The translations under genes were made by a program, and so were the position numbers. From an uncultured Chlorobiaceae bacterium (lineage in GTDB: Bacteria; Bacteroidota; Chlorobiia; Chlorobiales; Chlorobiaceae), in the NCBI GenBank assembly GCA_903871235.1, contig CAIQGA010000151.1:1-43558 (forward strand): a stretch of DNA of 43,558 nt, read 5' to 3'. Below are positions 1-7,515 of this stretch, in pieces. Below the pieces are notes generated by a model. The model did not search any database and was not told the DNA's origin. It saw only the letters and a list, made by a program, of their open reading frames with translations. Position 1 is the stretch's first letter. Every line of letters begins with the position of its first letter.

Positions 1-177
1 AGTGGATTAAGAGTTGCTGATCTCAACAAGGATTTTGATATCATGCAGTCGGCCCGTGCGGCGGCATTCAGGATTGTTGAAGAGGATGGCCAGTTGCGGA
101 GTGCGGAGCATGTCATGATACGAGAGTGTTATGTCCGTCAATACCATGACCGGTTTACTCTGGCTGATATCGGGTAA
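1..177 (+). CDS. recG: ATP-dependent DNA helicase RecG, C-terminal end (partial)
   Basis: Only the last 58 residues are in the window; the reading frame is open from base 1 and stops at TAA 175-177. The segment opens with SGLRVADLNKDFDIM and continues with an alanine-rich helix (SARAAAFRI), which matches the end of RecG, where a G-[LF]-R-[VI]-A-D-L stretch closes the helicase wedge/C-terminal region. RecG remodels stalled replication forks and branched DNA. The gene lies 30 bases upstream of rsgA on the same strand, so the two may be cotranscribed. The helicase motifs lie outside the window, so the call rests on this short tail alone; another superfamily 2 helicase is possible but less likely. 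Confidence 0.72.
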   Translation, partial: SGLRVADLNKDFDIMQSARAAAFRIVEEDGQLRSAEHVMIRECYVRQYHDRFTLADIG

Positions 178-207
178 TTTTTTTGATAATGAAGGGGAGC
201 GTACAGT

Positions 208-1173
208 GTGAACATGGAGCGTAAAAGAGTGGCTGGTGAGGTGATGAAGGGGATGGTTGTTGAAGTTACCGGTTCAACCTATATGGTCGTTACCGACGGG
301 GGCGAGGAGTTCAGGTGCCGTACCACCCCCGGAACGAAGACTGAGAATAATTTTTCATCACTTGTTGCTGTCGGTGACCGGGTGGTGCTGAAGGAGACCG
401 AAACGGGTACGGAGTTGTTTGAAGCGGTGATTACCCTCGTGGAGCGTCGCCGGAGTGCCCTGACCAGAAAAAGGGATCTTCGCCGGAATCGCAGCAAGGA
501 GAAGGTGCAGGTGATTGCGGCAAATATTGATCAACTGGTGGTTGTGGTCTCGGCCTTCGACCCTCCTTTGAGTACCCGCCTGATCGACCGGTATCTGGTT
601 TTTGCCGAATCGGAGCAGTTGAAGACGGTGATTGTGGTCAACAAGATGGATCTTGATGATTCGACCGAGACCCGCGAGCTGATGAAGCCTTATCATGCCC
701 TGAATTACCGGATTCTCTACACGAGTGCCGAAGAGAAAAACGGAATGAAGGCTCTTCGCAAGGTGCTTGCCGGCAAGCTTTCTGCTTTCAGTGGCCACTC
801 GGGGGTGGGAAAGTCGACCCTGATTAATGAGCTTTTCGGCTCGGAGCGGCTTCGAACGGGCGAAACCAATTGGAAGACTGGAAAAGGGCTCCATACCACA
901 AGCAGCTCCATTATGCTGCCTCTGCCCCGTGGAGGCTACATCATTGATACCCCGGGGATAAGGGAGTTCAATCTGTCAGGCATTACGCGTGAAAACCTGC
1001 GCTTCTATTTCAAGGAGTTCCTCTTGGCTATGCAGGATTGTGCCTACTCTTCATGCTCGCATACGGTTGAGCCGGAGTGCGGTATTCGCAAAGCGGTTGA
1101 GTCGGGGCGTATTGATCCTGAGCGTTATGAGAGTTATCTTGCCATTTACGAGAGTATTGACCGCGACAGTTGA
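208..1173 (+). CDS. rsgA: Small ribosomal subunit biogenesis GTPase RsgA
   Basis: This 321-residue protein is a circularly permuted GTPase that acts late in 30S subunit maturation. The order is an N-terminal OB-fold (about 1-80), then G4 NKMD (145-148), G1 GHSGVGKST (196-204) and G3 DTPG (247-250). G4 preceding G1 is the permutation diagnostic of the RsgA/YjeQ family. The C-terminal zinc knuckle is visible as Cys278, Cys283, His285 and Cys291. The start is GTG 208; a GGGGAG ribosome-binding site at 194-199 sits eight bases upstream. An in-frame ATG two codons in (214) is an alternative. Length is normal for the family, and nothing is missing. Confidence 0.96.
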   Translation: MNMERKRVAGEVMKGMVVEVTGSTYMVVTDGGEEFRCRTTPGTKTENNFSSLVAVGDRVVLKETETGTELFEAVITLVERRRSALTRKRDLRRNRSKEKVQVIAANIDQLVVVVSAFDPPLSTRLIDRYLVFAESEQLKTVIVVNKMDLDDSTETRELMKPYHALNYRILYTSAEEKNGMKALRKVLAGKLSAFSGHSGVGKSTLINELFGSERLRTGETNWKTGKGLHTTSSSIMLPLPRGGYIIDTPGIREFNLSGITRENLRFYFKEFLLAMQDCAYSSCSHTVEPECGIRKAVESGRIDPERYESYLAIYESIDRDS

Positions 1174-1235
1174 GATTTCCAGGCTTAACAGGTCGCAGGT
1201 TGTACAGTTTTTGCCATCATGAACTATGTTGACCA

Positions 1236-2618
1236 ATGATTCTTACCCTCAATCCGGCTACTGAAGAGGTGATTGCCGAATATCAGACCATGAACTTCGG
1301 CGAGATTGAAGAGATTTTAGGCCACTCCCATCAGGCTTTTCTTTTATGGAGAGAGGTGCCATTGCTGGAACGAAGTACAGTGATGAGGCGTATGGCCCAG
1401 CTTCTTCGTGAGCAGAAGGAGCGCCACGCAGCACTGATAAGCCGTGAAATGGGCAAGCCCCTTGCGCAGGCGGTGGCGGAGGTGGTGAAGTGCGCCTGGG
1501 TTTGCGATTTTTATGCTGAGCAGGCGCCACTCTTTTTAAAGCCGGAAGAGTGCGACCTCGACGGTGGAGCAAGGGGAGTGGTGAGCTGTGAGCCGATTGG
1601 CCCTGTTCTTGGAATCATGCCCTGGAATTTTCCCTTCTGGCAGGTTTTTCGATTTGCTGCGCCAGCCATCATGGCGGGTAACGCTGTTGTTGTCAAGCAT
1701 TCGCCCAATGTGACCGGTTCGGCCATTGCCATTGAGGAGCTTTTCCGTGAGGCCGGTTTTCCCGAGCACCTTTACCGTACCGTCCATCTTGCCCTTGAGG
1801 ATGTTGATGCTCTGACCGGCTTCATGATTGACCATTCTGCCATCAGGGCGGTATCGGTGACGGGAAGTACTGCCGCAGGCCGTGCTGTTGCAGCCAAAGC
1901 GGGACGTGCTTTGAAAAAAAGTGTGCTTGAGCTGGGTGGCAGTGACCCTTATATCGTGCTTGATGATGCCGATCTTGCAGTGGCCGTTGAGCAGTGTATT
2001 GCGGCCCGCCTTTTGAACACCGGCCAGAGCTGCATTGCCGCCAAGCGCTTTATTGTGCACACCTCTGTCATGGAGCAGTTTGAAGCTCTTTTTCTGCACC
2101 GCATGAAGTCGGCGGTTGTGGGCGACCCGCTTGATCCGGCGGTGGAGGTGGGGCCGATTGCGCGCTTTGACCTTCGCCAGCAACTGCATGATCAGGTTTG
2201 CCGGAGTGTTGCCGATGGTGCGCGGCTGCTTTGTGGGGGCGAAATTCCTTCCGGAAAAGGCTTTTTTTATCCCCCAACCATTCTCTCTGGGGTATGCAAG
2301 GGAATGGCAGTCTACAGCGAGGAGACCTTTGGGCCGGTAGCCACCCTTATCGAAGTTGAGAATGACCAGGAGGCTGTCATGATTGCCAACGACACTCCCT
2401 ACGGACTTGGTTCAGCCGTTTTTTCCGCCAACCGTAAACGGGCACTTGCCATCGCTGGCCAGCTTGACGTCGGGAGCTGTTTTATTAACAGCATGGTAAA
2501 ATCTGATCCGCGTCTCCCTTTTGGCGGAGTGAAAGAGTCGGGTTACGGCCGCGAACTGGCAATTTACGGCATAAAAGAATTCGTCAACATCAAAACCGTT
2601 TTCACCCCCACCCCGTGA
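1236..2618 (+). CDS. NAD(P)-dependent aldehyde dehydrogenase, succinate-semialdehyde type
   Basis: This 460-residue enzyme of the aldehyde dehydrogenase superfamily oxidises an aldehyde to a carboxylate with NAD(P)+. The active-site set is complete: oxyanion Asn131 in PWNFP, the nucleotide-binding loop VTGSTAAGRAVA (208-219), general base Glu232 in LELGGSDPY, and nucleophile Cys266 in NTGQSCIAAKRF. The NTGQSCIAAKRF form and the short length resemble the Sad/GabD1 branch of succinate-semialdehyde dehydrogenases, so that substrate is the best guess, though sequence alone cannot fix it. The gene is 62 bases after rsgA with no functional link evident. It is followed by a small hairpin (2642-2656) and a strong terminator. 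Confidence 0.9.
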   Translation: MILTLNPATEEVIAEYQTMNFGEIEEILGHSHQAFLLWREVPLLERSTVMRRMAQLLREQKERHAALISREMGKPLAQAVAEVVKCAWVCDFYAEQAPLFLKPEECDLDGGARGVVSCEPIGPVLGIMPWNFPFWQVFRFAAPAIMAGNAVVVKHSPNVTGSAIAIEELFREAGFPEHLYRTVHLALEDVDALTGFMIDHSAIRAVSVTGSTAAGRAVAAKAGRALKKSVLELGGSDPYIVLDDADLAVAVEQCIAARLLNTGQSCIAAKRFIVHTSVMEQFEALFLHRMKSAVVGDPLDPAVEVGPIARFDLRQQLHDQVCRSVADGARLLCGGEIPSGKGFFYPPTILSGVCKGMAVYSEETFGPVATLIEVENDQEAVMIANDTPYGLGSAVFSANRKRALAIAGQLDVGSCFINSMVKSDPRLPFGGVKESGYGRELAIYGIKEFVNIKTVFTPTP

Positions 2619-2641
2619 CGCCTCACTGCGTCTCCGTAGGT

Positions 2642-2656
2642 GCGGGGTCACCCCGC
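2642..2656. repeat. Short GC-rich hairpin after the aldehyde dehydrogenase gene
   Basis: GCGGGG (2642-2647) pairs with CCCCGC (2651-2656) around a TCA loop. It lies 24 bases past the stop codon and has no T tract, so it is more likely a transcript-end stabiliser or a companion of the nearby terminator than a terminator itself. Confidence 0.4.
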
Positions 2657-2692
2657 CTTGCGTATCAAATATCCCGAATCATTTCCCCAAAG

Positions 2693-2748
2693 GCAACAAA
2701 CACAAAAGCCACTGTTTCTTTCGAAGCAGGGGCTTTTGTGTTTGTTGC
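2693..2748. terminator. Bidirectional intrinsic terminator between convergent genes
   Basis: An 18-base arm (2693-2710) is perfectly complementary to 2731-2748. Inside it, after one A/G mismatch, CTGTTTC (2712-2718) pairs with GAAGCAG (2723-2729), with one G-T wobble, around a four-base loop. The GC-rich core is flanked by an A-rich left side and a T-rich right side that also pair with each other. This is the expected architecture of a terminator working in both directions, and it sits between the aldehyde dehydrogenase gene (plus) and an HTH regulator gene (minus). Confidence 0.75.
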
Positions 2749-2760
2749 GTACGCTACGGC

Positions 2761-3264
2761 TTACAATGCAACAGCAAGATCTGAAAGATAGGTCTTGATC
2801 GACTGGTGCTTTCCAAGTCCGAGTTTTTTGTGCATTCTGTAGCGGATGCTCTCCATTCCTCTTGTAGAGATGCCGACAGAGCGGCCAATCTCTCTGGTGT
2901 CGTAGTTCAGTTTTACAAGAAGACTGATTCTCAGCTCGCGCTGGTTAAGGTTGGCATGTTTTTTCTGAAGTTTCGACAAAAAGACTGAATCAGACTCGGT
3001 GAGCTCTATGTTCAGACGTTTTTCAATAGTCTCGGTCTCAATAAGGCTCAGACAGGAGTCGGTCATCAACCTCTTTACTGCTGTATCAATTTCAAGAGCG
3101 TGTATCTGGTCGAGAAGATTGCGCAAAGAATTCGTTTTCTCTGCAATTGCGGTTGAGACCCTTGTGAGTTCCAGATCCTGATTCGCAACTCTGGTACGAA
3201 GAGCGGCAATCTCTTTTTCGTAATCAAAACTGCTCTTGCCGGTTTGTTCTACTTGTGCGTTCAT
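2761..3264 (-). CDS. Small LuxR-type HTH regulator with N-terminal coiled coil (short paralogue)
   Basis: This 167-residue protein has a predicted coiled-coil N-terminal half (about 15-60, heptad-like, rich in E, L, R and I). A C-terminal LuxR/GerE-like helix-turn-helix (about 105-165) contains RELRISLLVKLNYDTREIG and then SIRYRMHKKLGLGKHQS. It aligns end to end with the last 166 residues of the protein at 4737-5975, with similarity obvious at the DNA level too, so one arose by duplication. It lacks the paralogue's N-terminal sensory-like half and could be a constitutive or dominant-negative form if the two heterodimerise (inference). The start ATG at 3264 is preceded by AGGA with seven bases of spacing. 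The target is unknown; the DNA-binding fold itself is clear. Confidence 0.85.
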   Translation of the reverse strand: MNAQVEQTGKSSFDYEKEIAALRTRVANQDLELTRVSTAIAEKTNSLRNLLDQIHALEIDTAVKRLMTDSCLSLIETETIEKRLNIELTESDSVFLSKLQKKHANLNQRELRISLLVKLNYDTREIGRSVGISTRGMESIRYRMHKKLGLGKHQSIKTYLSDLAVAL

Positions 3265-3285
3265 TTTATCATCCTGTTTATTCGA

Positions 3286-3313
3286 TTTATAGTAACATCT
3301 TTACGCTGTTCAA
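3286..3313 (-). promoter_or_regulatory. Candidate sigma-70 promoter for the short HTH regulator
   Basis: On the minus strand, TTGAAC (3313-3308) is followed after 16 bases by TATAAA (3291-3286), with the ribosome-binding site and ATG 3264 just downstream. Upstream, TGAAA recurs at 3320, 3336 and 3346, the last two as CTTGAAA copies ten bases apart, which could be a helical-phase binding site. Confidence 0.5.
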
Positions 3314-3672
3314 CTTCGCTGAAACGGCAACTTCTTGAAACAGCTTGAAAGAGTGCCGTATCTTGCATGAGGGTTCCTTCCTCTCTACCTCATTTTCCTG
3401 ATATTGCGGAATATGCTCCGCGATGATTCGGTTACCTCAATTTCAGACGGTTTTCCCACAGAATATGAAAAAAACAGCGACCCACAGTACCAATCCAATT
3501 TATTTTCTTTCACTACCATCTCTTCAGTTTCACCCAGTGGTCGACGTGTTAGTGAGAGTAATATCGTTTTTGTTTTATAATAATGCAAGAAATAATTGTA
3601 GTTCTGTGTAGAAACACGCTCGCTTGTCGCTTTTTACTTTTTATAGTTGTTTCTTTTATGTATGAAATAGCT

Positions 3673-3711
3673 ATTAGTTCTCTGGGCGACCAGTACAGGA
3701 ACTAATTTTTT
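3673..3711 (+). terminator. Terminator-like hairpin with T tract, no gene upstream
   Basis: ATTAGTTC (3673-3680) pairs with GAACTAAT (3699-3706). An inner stem CTGG/CCAG (3682-3685 with 3690-3693) closes a GCGA loop, and a T run follows to 3711. The shape fits intrinsic termination on the plus strand, yet the nearest upstream plus-strand gene is already terminated near 2693-2748. It may end an unrecognised small RNA. Confidence 0.45.
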
Positions 3712-3824
3712 GGGGGGGGAAGGAAGTTTTTTGTTTATCAAGAGATGTTCGATCATTACCGTTATCTTGCTACTGTAGTTCATCAGGTTGAAGGCTCATT
3801 GATGTATTTTCTTTTTTTTACAGT

Positions 3825-4730
3825 ATGACGAAAAACCGCTTCCGTTACATTTTTATTTTTAATCCCGCAGCAGACAAGGGGCGTGCTTCGCGCAAGGCTG
3901 AATGGCTTAACGCTCTTCTCTCTGAAAGGAGGGACTCGGAACTCTTTACGACAAGCTATGGGGGACATGCGGGCGATATTGCCCGCTCTGAAGCAAGAGA
4001 GGGCACTTGTTTGATTGCTTGCGGTGGAGATGGAACGCTGCATGAAGTGGTCAATGCTGTTGCTGGACGGGGTGTCACGGTCGGGATTGTACCGATTGGG
4101 TCAGCAAATGATTTTATCAAAACCAGCCATCCTCAATGCAGCGCACATTCAGGGATCAGCCATTTGTTTGATGGAGAGACCAAAGTTGTTGATCTTGGCA
4201 GTGTCTCTTATGGCAAAGCGATGCATCGTTATTTTATCAACTCCCTCGGCATTGGTTTTACTGGAAGAATAGCAAAAAGCGTTCAACAGTCGCCTTGGTT
4301 AAAGGGAGAGCTTGGGTATGTTTATGCGCTTCTCAGCGTGCTTTTTCGTTACGTGCCTTTGACAATGGGTATCAAGATTACCCTTGAAGATTCCATTATT
4401 GAGCTTCATGAGCCAGTTTTTGTCTTTTCTGTTTTGAATGGAAAAGTTGAGGGAGGTAAATTCAGAATAGCTCCGAGTGCTGAGTTATCGGACGGTTTGC
4501 TTGATGTCTGTATCCTCAAGGCGGTGCCAAAATATCGTTTTTTCCGCTATGTGCTCCAGTATCTCAAAGGTACCCATATCAGCGACTCACAGGTTCTCTA
4601 TTGCAAGGCGAAGCGTGTGGAGGTAACGCTCCATGCAGCAGACGTGATGCATCTGGACGGTGAACTTTATGATAATGTTTCCGGCACGATTATAATTTCT
4701 GTTGTTCCGCAGGCTCTTTCTATGCAATAG
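3825..4730 (+). CDS. Diacylglycerol kinase-family lipid kinase (YegS/BmrU type)
   Basis: This 301-residue protein of the DAGK catalytic superfamily phosphorylates a lipid such as diacylglycerol, a sphingoid base or undecaprenol; the exact substrate is not readable. The N-terminal fold starts with FNPAADKGRA (12-21). The nucleotide-binding signature GGDGT is at 67-71, followed by VPIGSANDF (89-97), a variant of the usual P-x-G-T-x-N-D-F/L motif. The C-terminal half has the expected beta-sandwich sequence with HLDGELYD near the end. No signal peptide is seen, so it is probably cytoplasmic or membrane-peripheral. It sits between two minus-strand paralogous HTH genes, and its stop is only six bases from the convergent stop of the long one. 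No Shine-Dalgarno sequence is evident, but no better start exists in frame. Confidence 0.9.
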   Translation: MTKNRFRYIFIFNPAADKGRASRKAEWLNALLSERRDSELFTTSYGGHAGDIARSEAREGTCLIACGGDGTLHEVVNAVAGRGVTVGIVPIGSANDFIKTSHPQCSAHSGISHLFDGETKVVDLGSVSYGKAMHRYFINSLGIGFTGRIAKSVQQSPWLKGELGYVYALLSVLFRYVPLTMGIKITLEDSIIELHEPVFVFSVLNGKVEGGKFRIAPSAELSDGLLDVCILKAVPKYRFFRYVLQYLKGTHISDSQVLYCKAKRVEVTLHAADVMHLDGELYDNVSGTIIISVVPQALSMQ

Positions 4731-4736
4731 ACAGGG

Positions 4737-5975
4737 TTATGAAATTGCGAGATCCGAAAGAAAGCTTTTGATTGACTGGTGTTTTCCAAGGCCAAGTTTT
4801 TTGTGCATTCTGTATCGGATGCTTTCCATTCCTCTTGTTGAGAGACCGATGGAACGGGCAATCTCTGAGGTATCGTAGTTCAGCCTGACAAGCAGGCCTA
4901 TTCTCAGTTCGCGCGGGCTGAGGTTGGGAAACTTTTTCTGCAACGTGGACAAAAACAGTGAATCAGATCTGGTCAGTTCGATGTCTGGTTGTTTTTCGAT
5001 AATCACCTTATCAAGAAGGTCCAGGCAAGAATCGGTGATAGCGTCCTTAACGCTGGGGTCAATTTCAAGAGAGTCGAGCTTGTCAACAAGATCACGTAAC
5101 CTTTTTTTATTCTCTGTAATGACCGTTATAAATTTGGTCAGCTCCATATCCCGTATCTCGATTCTTCTCGTAAGAGCGGCGATTTCGTTTTCCATATCGC
5201 GAATGGATTTTTTGTTCACCTCCGTTTGCGCATTTGTTTTTATCACCATCTGAGTTATTCGATATTCAAGGTTCTGTTTAAGCAGTTGCTGTTCAGTCTG
5301 TTTTTTCGCTTCTTTTGCTATAAGATCTTTGCGCAAACAGTCTATTGCCTTGAAAAATGAATAATAGTGGTGGCCAGGCGGAGGGGGCGTTATTTGCTCG
5401 TCAAGCATGTCAAGCCAGGAGATCCTTGCAATAGCCTCAAGAAACCTCTTTTTTAAGGCTTGATCGGTGTGGTGGTTCACACAGCAGAAATCCGTGGATG
5501 AAAGTTTTCCTGCCTTGAATGCCACAATCTGTTCAATGGCCTCTTTATAGGTTTTGGCCAGTATGACACAAATTTTGTCGGGGGCGACTGCGGCAAAAGT
5601 TTCAACGATAATGCGCATGGAGTCCGCAATATTGTAAAAGCTTATAACCCCAAGCATAGGGCTCCAGTTAAAAAAAAGATCGGTTATCGCCAGCTTGTAG
5701 TCGAAGGAAATGCTCGATATGCAGTTCAGATCGAAGAGAATATGAAACTGCTGGTTCAGGAGATCAGATTCTGTGAGCACAAGTTGCAAGAGTTCGCTGT
5801 CCATAAAATCAAGGACAACATTTTGTCCGGCTTCAACCCGAGCCCAAGTGTGGACGATATTGCCATCAATCACACTTCCCCACTTGGTATATCCAGCAGC
5901 AGGGTGATGGATTTTCCAGTGGCTTTTTGCGGTTGTTTCGAGAGTTGCTCTGATACTTGAGTTTTGGTCTGCCAT
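4737..5975 (-). CDS. LuxR-type HTH regulator with N-terminal sensory-like domain (long paralogue)
   Basis: This 412-residue protein starts at ATG 5975. The N-terminal 190 or so residues form an alpha/beta domain containing FHILFDLNCISSISFDYKL and LGVISFYNIADSMRII, loosely like a STAS/SpoIIAA fold; I do not recognise it firmly. A proline stretch (TPPPPG) and a coiled coil (about 205-305) lead to the C-terminal LuxR/GerE HTH (SPRELRIGLLVRLNYDTSEI, then SIRYRMHKKLGLGKHQS). ATG 5996 would add seven residues, but 5975 is preferred because GGAAGGG (5991-5985) lies nine bases before it and a TATAAT (6007-6002) would be too close to 5996. The last 166 residues match the regulator at 2761-3264. There is no receiver Asp or PAS motif, so what is sensed is unknown. 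Confidence 0.85.
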   Translation of the reverse strand: MADQNSSIRATLETTAKSHWKIHHPAAGYTKWGSVIDGNIVHTWARVEAGQNVVLDFMDSELLQLVLTESDLLNQQFHILFDLNCISSISFDYKLAITDLFFNWSPMLGVISFYNIADSMRIIVETFAAVAPDKICVILAKTYKEAIEQIVAFKAGKLSSTDFCCVNHHTDQALKKRFLEAIARISWLDMLDEQITPPPPGHHYYSFFKAIDCLRKDLIAKEAKKQTEQQLLKQNLEYRITQMVIKTNAQTEVNKKSIRDMENEIAALTRRIEIRDMELTKFITVITENKKRLRDLVDKLDSLEIDPSVKDAITDSCLDLLDKVIIEKQPDIELTRSDSLFLSTLQKKFPNLSPRELRIGLLVRLNYDTSEIARSIGLSTRGMESIRYRMHKKLGLGKHQSIKSFLSDLAIS

Positions 5976-6001
5976 TTGATTTGGCCCTTCCTGCATACAG
6001 A

Positions 6002-6007
6002 ATTATA
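6002..6007 (-). promoter_or_regulatory. -10 element of the long HTH regulator gene
   Basis: TATAAT reads on the minus strand at 6007-6002, placing the transcript start near 5995, twenty bases ahead of ATG 5975. No good -35 is present at the right distance. The inner end of the palindrome 6021-6097 covers that position, which would suit an activator-dependent promoter. Confidence 0.45.
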
Positions 6008-6020
6008 GAAATTATTACAG

Positions 6021-6097
6021 GGTCAAATTCGGCTGAGTACTCATTGCTGCTGTTTTTGTGTTGAATCATGGGCATGAGTTACTCAGCTCCCTTGACC
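6021..6097. repeat. Large interrupted palindrome in divergent promoter region
   Basis: GGTCAA (6021-6026) pairs with TTGACC (6092-6097). GCTGAGTACTCAT (6032-6044) pairs with ATGAGTTACTCAGC (6074-6087), with a single extra T. The spacers inside each arm are 5 and 4 bases, and the centre is 29 bases. It lies between the minus-strand HTH gene and the plus-strand GlmU-like gene. It could be a dimeric or tetrameric operator or an RNA hairpin in a leader; no target-site duplication supports a mobile origin. Confidence 0.6.
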
Positions 6098-6245
6098 ACG
6101 AAGGTAAAGATATGCTTTTTTCAATAAATTTTTTTGACAAGTGGGTGGTTTTTTTAAAGACCGGACAAATTCCCTGCTTTTTTTATATTCTTTTGTGACA
6201 GGCGGGTAACGTAAAATTTTTATAGAATATAGGCTGTTTGCTATT

Positions 6246-7496
6246 ATGCAGGTTCTTGTGTTTGAAGAGACCGGGGTTCTGGAGCTGAAGCCCCTTGTTA
6301 ACCTTAAACCGGTCTATGCTCTTCGTACCGGGTTTCGCTCCCTTCAGGAAAAGCTTGACTCTTCGACAAGGGGAGAGGTAAAGCTTACCTGGCATCTTCG
6401 CCGCTATCTGGCCCCCTTTTATGCCGAGCAGCATCCGGAATTTGTGGTCAACCGGATTGAAGAGCATGATGTTTTACTGGTCAACGGTCGTATTGTTTTT
6501 GATGAGGCCTCCTCCAGAGTGATCGCCGAAGGTGAATTTGAGCCAGGAACAGCCTATATGCAGGGGAGTGATCTGCTCTTTGCAAGAGTACCGAGTTCCC
6601 TGATTACTGATGCCGACGGTCTGCTGCCGAATCTTTTTGATACCTCACTCCTTGCCGCCGAACTCGTTACAGAGAGAGTTACGGGGTTCCGTCTGCTCAC
6701 TCATCTTTGGGATATGATAGCATTTCATCCAGATGAGCTTTTGCTGGATGCAGAAACGCTTGAGCTTGGGCGTATAGAGGGAGATGTTCACCATTCGGTG
6801 GCTCTTGTTAACCGTTCAAATATCTATGTCGCTCCCGGAGCCATTGTTCGTGCTGGTGCTGTGCTTGATGCCGATGAAGGATTTGTGGCTGTCGGGGCTG
6901 GAGCGATTGTTGACCCGCAGGCGGTGCTGATGCAGAATGTTTTTCTTGCTCCCTGGTCGAGGGTGAAGATTGGTGCGAAACTGTACAGCAACGTTGCTGT
7001 GGGGACGGCATCGAGAGTTGGCGGTGAAGTTGAGGATTCCCTTCTTGACCCCTTTGTCAACAAGCAGCATGATGGTTTTCTTGGCCATTCCTATATTTCA
7101 TCCTGGTGCAATCTTGGCGCGGGCACCAATACGAGTGATCTCAAGAATAACTATAGCGGTATAAAATTGTTGCATAATGGCCGGTTGCAGAAGACTGGCA
7201 TGCAGTTTCTTGGATTGCTGATGGGTGACCACAGCAAGAGCTCCATTAATTCGATGTTCAATACCGGAACGGTTGTTGGAACAGGGGCGAACATTTTCGG
7301 CGGTGGATTTCCTCCCAAGGAGGTGCACTCTTTTTCCTGGGGAGGGATTGATGGTTTTGAGCCTTATGAGGTTGAAAAAGCTGTTGAAACTGCAAAAAGG
7401 GTTATGGAGCGTCGTCAGGTTGCGATGAGCAGCACGTATGAGTTGATGTTTCGTTTCGTTGCTGCCATGGAGAGTGCATCGCATTTGTTGGTCTAA
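6246..7496 (+). CDS. GlmU-like sugar-1-phosphate nucleotidyltransferase/acetyltransferase
   Basis: This 416-residue protein matches the alternate GlmU-like family of Bacteroidetes and Chlorobi. Its N-terminus (about residues 3-31) follows the pattern in which a beta-strand is followed by LxxxxPVxxLRxG, here LKPVYALRTG. The C-terminal part (about 200-370) is a left-handed beta-helix with hexapeptide repeats such as IYVAPGAIVRAGAVLDA, NLGAGTNTSDLKNNY and GTGANIFGGGFPPKEV, typical of acyltransferases. The expected role is UDP-N-acetylglucosamine formation for peptidoglycan and lipopolysaccharide. The classical GlmU pyrophosphorylase loop is not evident, in line with this divergent branch. No strong ribosome-binding site precedes ATG 6246. 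It is 19 bases upstream of the amidotransferase gene. Confidence 0.87.
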   Translation: MQVLVFEETGVLELKPLVNLKPVYALRTGFRSLQEKLDSSTRGEVKLTWHLRRYLAPFYAEQHPEFVVNRIEEHDVLLVNGRIVFDEASSRVIAEGEFEPGTAYMQGSDLLFARVPSSLITDADGLLPNLFDTSLLAAELVTERVTGFRLLTHLWDMIAFHPDELLLDAETLELGRIEGDVHHSVALVNRSNIYVAPGAIVRAGAVLDADEGFVAVGAGAIVDPQAVLMQNVFLAPWSRVKIGAKLYSNVAVGTASRVGGEVEDSLLDPFVNKQHDGFLGHSYISSWCNLGAGTNTSDLKNNYSGIKLLHNGRLQKTGMQFLGLLMGDHSKSSINSMFNTGTVVGTGANIFGGGFPPKEVHSFSWGGIDGFEPYEVEKAVETAKRVMERRQVAMSSTYELMFRFVAAMESASHLLV

Positions 7497-7515
7497 TTTT
7501 TAAGCATGGACAGGC

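Larger units (their letters stand above)
3265..3824. other. 560-base gap without a convincing gene
   Basis: The left end holds the promoter of the short HTH regulator. The middle (about 3380-3660) is AT-rich. It contains only weak overlapping reading frames on both strands, without ribosome-binding sites or recognisable domains, and I do not call them genes. A plus-strand TATAAT at 3576-3581 and a terminator-like hairpin at 3673-3711 could bound a small RNA of roughly 120 bases. A run of eight G (3712-3719) follows. The remaining bases up to 3824 are the leader of the lipid kinase gene; no Shine-Dalgarno sequence is evident there. Confidence 0.6.

Noticed and set aside
3385-3611. Small overlapping open frames on both strands (67 and 62 codons)
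   Set aside because: No ribosome-binding site, no domain, and composition of the AT-rich gap; they overlap each other.
3712-3719. Run of eight G as a phase-variation tract
   Set aside because: It lies outside any gene and just after a terminator-like hairpin; no reading frame or promoter spacing depends on it.
6134-6139. TTGACA as a -35 for the GlmU-like gene
   Set aside because: No -10 sequence lies 16 to 18 bases downstream.
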